Of a stretch of DNA of 64,000 nt, positions 57,050 to 64,000 are shown in pieces. Made by a program: the position numbers and the translations under genes. The first letter of the stretch is position 1, and each line of letters starts with the position of its first letter. The DNA lies in assembly GCF_030297175.1 (NCBI RefSeq), contig NZ_AP028070.1, positions 2,480,001-2,544,000 of the forward strand, read 5' to 3'. Under the pieces are notes generated by a model. The model was not told where the DNA came from and did no database searches. It was given only the letters and a program-made list of their open reading frames with translations. The DNA comes from Marinobacter sp. LA51 (GTDB lineage: Bacteria > Pseudomonadota > Gammaproteobacteria > Pseudomonadales > Oleiphilaceae).

Positions 57050-59059
57050 TCAAGGGCGGTCCAGCAGCTGTAACAGTTCACTTTTAATTGCCTCGATCAA
57101 ATAGATTGAACCGTATTTGGATAAGTGACTTGTATCCGAATAGAGAAGCCGTCGTTGCCCGTCCACATTCCGACAGTGATTTTCAATACACAGGTAATTG
57201 AAAGGATCAATGAACGAGAATTCACCCGTTTTCAAGGCCGCTTCTTTCAGTTTTAAATTAGTCCTTTCAAGCTCAGCATTGCGGCTATGAAATAGGAAAC
57301 CGTCTGGATCAAAATCGGAAAAAATCAGCGGACGGGGCCGAGTAAAAACATCGTACAAATTATGCCCAGAACCTGGAACATTTCCAATGACAACTAACTT
57401 CGCGTCGCCAATTAATTTTGCCAGTTCAATTACCCCGGAAACCACCTGATCCGGCTCTACCGTAGCGTCATTAAGGCTACCATTTTTTAGGCGCCCCGCC
57501 ACCGACATCTGAAAATTCCAGTTATGAGAAAGAATGACCAACGGCGCCTGATTCGAATTTTCAATGTACTCTAGAGCCTTATCGAGACTAGCAGGACAAA
57601 TTTGATCCCAATTTTGCCCGTCGGTTGTTCTTGTAAAATTGGGTAAATGAAAGCACGAGGTTCCCGCAGCAATAAATAAACCATAATCATTTGGCTCCGA
57701 AAGAACCTTGCTGACCCCCTCGGCATAGTGACGGCCATGGCTATCCCCTACCACAACAATGTCCGCAGGGGAGTCTGTCGCAACAGGCCCATAGTAGGGG
57801 TACCCACTTCCACCATAATATTGTCGATGAAATGCTGAGGAATTCTCGACGTGGTCTAAATTTACGACTGAATCGTCAATTCTCCATTTCCACCCGCTCG
57901 TATGATAGGAGTGCAAACCTGACAAAAAAAGAATAACTGAAACCAATGCAACCCCAGCTGAAATAACTGACTGCTTTGGGGGGGCAGCGGCAGCTCTAAA
58001 TGGCTTCTCAACAAATCGATAGAGCAAGAACGCGAGAATAAAAGTTAAAACCAAGATCAATAATTTAGAAAGCCAAACAAGCTCACCATTTAAATAATGC
58101 AAAAACACTATGATTGGCCAGTGCACAAGATATAAAGAATAACTTATCAAACCAATACCCACTACTCCAGAGGTACGCAAGACAGCGCCCGAGACAGTAC
58201 TTGGTCCCGAAAGAATTACAAGCGCCGCCCCTACACAAGGGATCAGAGCATTCCAATACGGAAAAATAAGTGATTCATCAAAATAGAATACTGAATATAA
58301 GATTAACCCTAGGCCAACCAGAAAAAATGTTTCATTTATAATTCTATAGTTAAAACTATGAGAAACGACCCAAACAAGTAAGGCACCCACTGAAAATTCG
58401 AAGAGGCGAAACGGAAGCATAAAGAAAAGCGTGCTTTTACCATCGGCGATTAAATCGGCTAGAGCAGGAATATTATCGCTGACGAACTGACTCTGTCCAT
58501 CATAAAAAATTAGGTTTAAAGCAATACTCACAAAAAACATTAACACCAAAAATATTAGAGTTAACATTTTACCGCCGTACTTATGACATACCACTAACAT
58601 TAACGGCCAGAACAAATAAAACTGTTCTTCAACACTTAGGCTCCATGTATGCAAAAAGGGCTTTAAGTTCGCCCCGACGTCAAAATAGTCAGCCTCAAGC
58701 CAAAAGTAAAAATTAGAAACACTCAATAGGGAGGCCGATAACGCGCCACCTATTCTCTGAAAATGGACCGGAGAGAAAATCAGCGCTGAAAATAAGAACG
58801 TCACTGATAAGGTCACTAACAGAGCTGGAATCAGCCTTCTCATTCTCCGAAAGTAGAATTTCCTGAGGTCTAGTCTGCCGCTTTTCTCCAGCTCTTCCCT
58901 TAAAATTCCCGTAATCAAAAAACCACTGATGACAAAGAACACATCTACCCCGACATAGCCTCCTTGAAAAGAGGGGATATCAAGGTGAAAAAAAATAACG
59001 ACTAGAACTGCAAGTGCCCTGAGACCATCAACATGGGGTAGGTAGTTACTTCTTCGCAT
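57050..59059 (-). CDS. OafA/YrhL-type O-acyltransferase with SGNH domain
   Basis: A 669-residue membrane acyltransferase. The N-terminal about 350 residues have roughly ten membrane helices with HVDGLRALAVLVVIFFHLD (catalytic His/Arg) and GVDVFFVISGFLIT. The C-terminal region is an SGNH hydrolase-like domain with VVVGDSHGRHYAEG and the late DTSHLSKYGS. It probably acetylates an O-antigen, exopolysaccharide or peptidoglycan sugar. Base composition is markedly more AT-rich than all neighbours, pointing to recent acquisition. Confidence 0.9.
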   Translation of the reverse strand: MRRSNYLPHVDGLRALAVLVVIFFHLDIPSFQGGYVGVDVFFVISGFLITGILREELEKSGRLDLRKFYFRRMRRLIPALLVTLSVTFLFSALIFSPVHFQRIGGALSASLLSVSNFYFWLEADYFDVGANLKPFLHTWSLSVEEQFYLFWPLMLVVCHKYGGKMLTLIFLVLMFFVSIALNLIFYDGQSQFVSDNIPALADLIADGKSTLFFMLPFRLFEFSVGALLVWVVSHSFNYRIINETFFLVGLGLILYSVFYFDESLIFPYWNALIPCVGAALVILSGPSTVSGAVLRTSGVVGIGLISYSLYLVHWPIIVFLHYLNGELVWLSKLLILVLTFILAFLLYRFVEKPFRAAAAPPKQSVISAGVALVSVILFLSGLHSYHTSGWKWRIDDSVVNLDHVENSSAFHRQYYGGSGYPYYGPVATDSPADIVVVGDSHGRHYAEGVSKVLSEPNDYGLFIAAGTSCFHLPNFTRTTDGQNWDQICPASLDKALEYIENSNQAPLVILSHNWNFQMSVAGRLKNGSLNDATVEPDQVVSGVIELAKLIGDAKLVVIGNVPGSGHNLYDVFTRPRPLIFSDFDPDGFLFHSRNAELERTNLKLKEAALKTGEFSFIDPFNYLCIENHCRNVDGQRRLLYSDTSHLSKYGSIYLIEAIKSELLQLLDRP

Positions 59060-59176
59060 TTAAGCTCTTCTAGTTAAGTATGGGCGCAACGCTGACTTGA
59101 CTACTACCAGCGCCAGCAAGCCCAACAGAACCAGCCTGCCAGGGCGGAGAAAGGATTTGGATTCAGCGTTGCTCAT
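59060..59176 (-). pseudogene. Truncated gspN-like 5' end
   Basis: A 38-codon reading frame (start 59176, stop at 59060) whose stop abuts the acyltransferase start (TAA then ATG). Its first 25 or so residues (MSNAESKSFLRPGRLVLLGL) align with the gspN start (MSDAAPNPFLSLGKLVLLTL): shared positions include Met1, Ser2, Ala4, Phe9, Leu10, Gly13, Leu15-Leu18. Beyond residue 25 the similarity ends. It is too short to be functional and looks like a gspN remnant or divergent duplicate. Confidence 0.75.
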
Positions 59177-59243
59177 TCGGTTACACACAGACAATTGACC
59201 GGTAGCCGAGTCTAGCAAAGGCCTGAGGCAAGTTCATGAGAAA

Positions 59244-59290
59244 AAACAAAAACCCCGCGCCAGTGCGAACTGACGCGGGGTTTTTTGGGT
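59244..59290 (-). terminator. Intrinsic terminator after groEL
   Basis: A GC-rich stem (CCCCGCG / CGCGGGG, extended by CAG/CTG after one mismatch) with a 6-base loop. On the minus strand it is followed by TTTTTG-TTTTTT. It sits about 50 bases downstream of groEL. Confidence 0.85.
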
Positions 59291-59341
59291 CGATCGGGCC
59301 ACGCCCGGATCGCTCCGAACGTGACTGGGATCAGGCCGGCA

Positions 59342-61012
<1,671 letters not shown>

Positions 61013-61072
61013 TTAAACCGAAGTTACTGAATAAATCGGATTAATGAGGGTTCGTGCGAGTCGCCTAAGCGA

Positions 61073-61363
61073 TCACTCAAGCACGCCTTGAATGTTTTCC
61101 TCGCTCATGATGAGCAACTCCTCACCATCAATCTCTACGGTAGAAGTCCTGCCAAACTGCTCGAAAACCACGGTATCACCTACCTTTACTGACAAGGCGC
61201 GCGTTTCACCGTTGTCCAGGATGCGACCGTTGCCTACGGCAACGACTTCGCCCTGGGACGGCTTCTCTTTGGCGTTACCCGGCAGCACGATGCCACCTGC
61301 AGTTTTCTCTTCTTCTTCCTTACGGCGCACGACAACACGATCGTGTAGCGGACGAATTTTCAT
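61073..61363 (-). CDS. groES: Co-chaperonin GroES
   Basis: The 96-residue GroES with the mobile loop and the standard [17 protein letters not shown] start. It is the first gene of groESL. A heat-shock-type promoter lies about 150 bases upstream. Confidence 0.98.
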   Translation of the reverse strand: MKIRPLHDRVVVRRKEEEEKTAGGIVLPGNAKEKPSQGEVVAVGNGRILDNGETRALSVKVGDTVVFEQFGRTSTVEIDGEELLIMSEENIQGVLE

Positions 61364-61513
61364 TGCTCGGCTTCTCCAATAGTCAGATTAATGTGGCAAT
61401 GACATTTGCTGTTAAAAAGGTCGGACTTGCAAAGCGTCATCCGGCCAAATTGCCCGGCTGCCTAACTTGCTGTTTTCCAGCCGTTATCAGCCTGCAGCGA
61501 ACTTGTGCAACTT

Positions 61514-61541
61514 ATGTGGGGTTCGCGTAGGGGTTTTCAAC
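61514..61541 (-). promoter_or_regulatory. Heat-shock (sigma-32) type promoter for groESL
   Basis: On the minus strand GTTGAAA is followed after 14 bases by CCCCACAT, close to the sigma-32 consensus CTTGAAA and CCCCATNT. It is on the correct strand upstream of groES, although the implied leader of about 140 bases is long. Confidence 0.65.
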
Positions 61542-61560
61542 ACCCCTGACTCAAAATTTT

Positions 61561-62106
61561 TCACTTTTTTTCGATGCGATCATGGTCGCTTTCGGTCTGA
61601 TCCTGATACTCGCCTTCGATGATGTTGCCCTCGCTGTCACGGTCAAACGGACGCTGCCGGCCGAACGGGTTTTCACCGGCTCCACCGAAGGGATCCTGAC
61701 CAAACGGACCGGTGCCCCCACCGGCGCGGAAATGGAAGCCGCGGCTCTGGCCGGAAACCACCATGCGCTTCAGGGCTTGCGACGCCAGCCAGTGACGAGA
61801 GCCTGGCAGCAGGCACAAAAAACCGATGGTGTCGGTGATAAAACCGGGGGTAAGCAGCAGTGCACCGCCGACCGCCAGGATCAACCCTTCGGCGACTTCT
61901 TTCGCGGGCAGCTCGCCGCTGTTCAGGCGCTGATTGGCCTTCAGCAACGTGGCCATGCCCTGCTGCCGCAATAACCAGGCACCAATGACTGCGGTCAACA
62001 ACACCAGCCCGATAGTATTCAGCACGCCGATGATGCCGCCCACCTTGATGAGCACCGCCATTTCGGCCACTGGCATAACGATAAAAAGAAAAAGGAACAC
62101 GGACAT
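61561..62106 (-). CDS. fxsA: FxsA-family membrane protein
   Basis: A 181-residue protein with three to four membrane helices (about 5-25, 27-50, 72-96) and a polar Gly-rich tail. It starts at 62106 with GAGG upstream and MSVFLFLFIVMPVAEM, the standard FxsA start; the longer ORF from 62178 is unlikely. FxsA relieves exclusion of phage T7 by F in E. coli, but its normal cell role is unclear. Confidence 0.9.
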   Translation of the reverse strand: MSVFLFLFIVMPVAEMAVLIKVGGIIGVLNTIGLVLLTAVIGAWLLRQQGMATLLKANQRLNSGELPAKEVAEGLILAVGGALLLTPGFITDTIGFLCLLPGSRHWLASQALKRMVVSGQSRGFHFRAGGGTGPFGQDPFGGAGENPFGRQRPFDRDSEGNIIEGEYQDQTESDHDRIEKK

Positions 62107-62202
62107 CAGAACCTCAGGGTCTGAAGTGGGTTTGAGAAGGTCTGGTATACTCCGCGCACTCAGTACACGCAACACCATCTGATTTGTTGATTAGGGCGAA
62201 AC

Positions 62203-62964
62203 ATGAAACTTCAAGATTCTGTGATTGCAATTACCGGCGGCGGCCAGGGCCTTGGCCGTGCCATGGCCGAGTATCTGGCGGCCAAGGGTGCGCGACTGGC
62301 GCTGATTGATTTGATGCCGGAGAAACTGGCCGAAGCGGCCGAGGCCTGCAAGCAGGCCGGCGGCGATGCCAAAACCTACGTCTGCAATGTGGCGAAGGAA
62401 GAGGACGTTGTTCACACCTTCGAAGGTATCGTGGGCGACTTCGGCCAGTTGAATGGCCTGATCAATAACGCCGGCATTCTCCGTGACGGTCTGATGGTGA
62501 AAGGCAAGGACGGTCAGGTGGAGAGGCGCATGGAGCTTGCCCAGTGGCAGGCGGTGATTGATGTGAATCTGACCGGGGTTTTCCTGTGCGGCCGGGAAGC
62601 GTCTACCCAGATGATCAAGAATGGCGATCAGGGTGTGATCATTAATATTGCTTCGATCTCCCGGGCCGGCAACATGGGCCAAAGCAACTACTCGGCGGCG
62701 AAAGCGGGCGTGTCGGCGTTAGTGCCGGTGTGGGCGAAGGAGCTGGCTCGTTACGGCATTCGCTGCATGGGGATTGCGCCGGGCTTTATTGAGACGGAGA
62801 TGACGGCGTCGATGAAGCCGGAGGCTTTGGAGAAGATGGCGGCTGGGATTCCGTTGAAGCGGATGGGCAAGCCGGAGGAGATTGCTTCGGCGGCGGCGTT
62901 TATTTTTGAGAACGATTATATGTCGGGGCGGATGATTGAGGTGGATGGGGCGCTTCGGCTTTAG
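62203..62964 (+). CDS. SDR-family oxidoreductase (FabG-like)
   Basis: A 253-residue short-chain reductase with the NAD(P) motif TGGGQGLGRAMAE, the NNAG motif, and the catalytic Ser-Tyr-Lys (ASISRAGNMGQSNYSAAK). It resembles 3-oxoacyl-ACP/CoA reductases; the exact substrate is unknown. It is divergent from fxsA and convergent with the alkyltransferase-like gene. Confidence 0.9.
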   Translation: MKLQDSVIAITGGGQGLGRAMAEYLAAKGARLALIDLMPEKLAEAAEACKQAGGDAKTYVCNVAKEEDVVHTFEGIVGDFGQLNGLINNAGILRDGLMVKGKDGQVERRMELAQWQAVIDVNLTGVFLCGREASTQMIKNGDQGVIINIASISRAGNMGQSNYSAAKAGVSALVPVWAKELARYGIRCMGIAPGFIETEMTASMKPEALEKMAAGIPLKRMGKPEEIASAAAFIFENDYMSGRMIEVDGALRL

Positions 62965-63006
62965 CCTTCTCTTGTGAGTTCCTAGCCTGTTGGTTTTGGG
63001 GGCTGG

Positions 63007-63315
63007 TCAGGGCTGCCATTGGTAAATGCGCATGGGAATTTTGCCGTTTTTTACTTCTACTCCCTCCTGCTCTAGCAGCTTTTTTTGCCTGGCGAACGTT
63101 TCGGTGCCTTCTGGGAAGGCTATTTGGCCGTTGCTGCGGATTACTCGGTACCAGGGTACGGTGTGGCCGGCCGGGAGTTTGCCCAGGGCTCGGCCGATGT
63201 AGCGGGCTTGTCGGCCTAATCCGGCCATGCTGGCTACTTGGCCGTAGCTGGCGACTTTCCCCTCGGGAATTGCGAGTACAACCTGCCAGATTTTCTGATC
63301 TTTTGTAGCTTCCAT
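63007..63315 (-). CDS. Alkyltransferase-like protein (ATL)
   Basis: A 102-residue protein of the MGMT fold: EGKVASYGQVASMAG, ARYIGRALGKLP and the active-site loop TVPWYRVI. In true O6-methylguanine methyltransferases this loop is PCHRV with the acceptor Cys. Here Cys is replaced by Trp (W55), so it cannot accept alkyl groups. ATL proteins bind O6-alkylguanine and hand the lesion to nucleotide excision repair. Confidence 0.9.
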   Translation of the reverse strand: MEATKDQKIWQVVLAIPEGKVASYGQVASMAGLGRQARYIGRALGKLPAGHTVPWYRVIRSNGQIAFPEGTETFARQKKLLEQEGVEVKNGKIPMRIYQWQP

Positions 63316-63318
63316 AGC

Positions 63319-64000
63319 TCAGGACTCCCTGAGTGCGGGTTCTGACCCGGGCTCTATTTCTTCCTTCTTTCTTGGCGCCAGCGCGTCCAGTCTTTCGCCT
63401 TGGCGCATCATGAAGATGGCCAGCAGGATGGCGGGTACGCCCATGACTCCGGCAACCAGGAAGAACTGGGCGTAACCGAAATCGGCCACAACGATGCCGG
63501 AGAAGCCGCCGAGAAATTTGCCCGGCAAAGTCATCAATGAGCTGAATAAGGCGTACTGGGTAGCGGTAAATGAAGCGCTGGTCATGCTGCTGAGCCAGGC
63601 AATGAGGGCGACGTTGGCGATGCCTCCGCTGAGGTTATCGGCACTGACCACCACCGCCAGAGTGAAGATGTCGGGCGGATACTGGGCCAGCAGCACGAAC
63701 AGCAAGTTTGTTGCCGCTGTCATGATGGCGCCCAGCAACAGGATTTTTCGCACGCCGTAACGGACCACCATCACACCACCGGCCAGGGAGCCGGCGATGG
63801 TCATGAAGAAGCCAAAGATCTTGGTGACGTCTGCCACCTGGGTTTTGCTGAAGCCCATGAAATCCAGATAGAACGGGTTGGCCATCACGCCCATGGCGAT
63901 GTCGGAGATGCGATAGACCGCCACCATCACCAGAATTAGAACGGCCAGCTCCCGGTAGCGCCGGAAGAAATCCACGAAGGGGCCGGCGACCGCGGCGTAG
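63319..64000 (-). CDS. AmpG-like muropeptide MFS transporter (C-terminal part, cut at window edge)
   Basis: The frame is open through the last base of the window, so the N-terminal part lies outside. The visible about 227 residues contain about six membrane helices. PFVDFFRRYRELAVLILVMVA and NPFYLDFMGFSKTQVADVTK match the AmpG family, which imports anhydro-muropeptides for peptidoglycan recycling. It ends four bases upstream of the ATL start on the same strand. Confidence 0.85.
   Translation of the reverse strand, partial: YAAVAGPFVDFFRRYRELAVLILVMVAVYRISDIAMGVMANPFYLDFMGFSKTQVADVTKIFGFFMTIAGSLAGGVMVVRYGVRKILLLGAIMTAATNLLFVLLAQYPPDIFTLAVVVSADNLSGGIANVALIAWLSSMTSASFTATQYALFSSLMTLPGKFLGGFSGIVVADFGYAQFFLVAGVMGVPAILLAIFMMRQGERLDALAPRKKEEIEPGSEPALRES

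Overview
The window looks like chromosomal DNA of a motile marine gammaproteobacterium, most probably Marinobacter or a close relative. This is an inference from the Pseudomonas-like flagellar hierarchy (FleQ, FleS/FleR, RpoN-type promoters), the lexA-sulA pair, moderately high G+C, and the marine-type accessory genes. No species was confirmed by a search. I see no prophage, insertion sequence, integrase or CRISPR array. No gene-free stretch exceeds about 300 bases.

Region 1 (1-22 kb), almost all on the minus strand, is a flagellar cluster. Reading in the direction of transcription it holds a DUF1329 gene, a fliT-like gene and fleQ, then fleS-fleR. Next comes fliE-F-G-H-I-J, followed by a partner-switching module (STAS protein, receiver/PP2C/ATPase protein, Hpt protein), then fliK, then fliL-M-N-O-P-Q-R and flhB. 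Sigma-54-type -24/-12 elements lie upstream of fleS, fliE, fliK and fliL. This fits FleQ acting at the top, FleS/FleR in the middle and the basal body/export genes below.

Region 2 (22-32.5 kb) has a DUF6586 gene and a small conserved gene, then the SOS pair lexA-sulA with a CTG-N10-CAG operator. It continues with an amidoligase / class I glutamine amidotransferase-like / SIMPL operon, and the tamA-tamB envelope pair on the opposite strand.

Region 3 (32.6-39.9 kb) has a protein that looks like a free voltage-sensor domain with a cytoplasmic tail, overlapping an amidase. It is followed by a three-gene unit of a PstS-like periplasmic protein, a beta-barrel protein and a large GGDEF/EAL protein. 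The 3' end of that last gene runs antisense into an initiator tRNA gene.

Region 4 (40-48.3 kb) has a thiolase divergent from a two-domain FabG-like reductase, a tRNA-Val/tRNA-Asp/tRNA-Val operon, small envelope proteins, purE-purK and sodB.

Region 5 (48.5-56.9 kb) has a second EAL protein with a decayed GGDEF site, a lemA/M48 protease pair, and type II secretion genes gspN-gspC-gspD.

Region 6 (57-64 kb) has an AT-rich O-acyltransferase gene sitting between two divergent gspN 5' ends, then groEL-groES under a heat-shock-type promoter. It ends with fxsA, an SDR reductase, an alkyltransferase-like DNA-repair protein and the C-terminal part of an AmpG-like transporter cut by the window edge.

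The strongest candidates for something less described are the gspN-remnant/acyltransferase junction, the pore-less voltage-sensor protein, the amidoligase operon, and the PstS-like/barrel/c-di-GMP operon.
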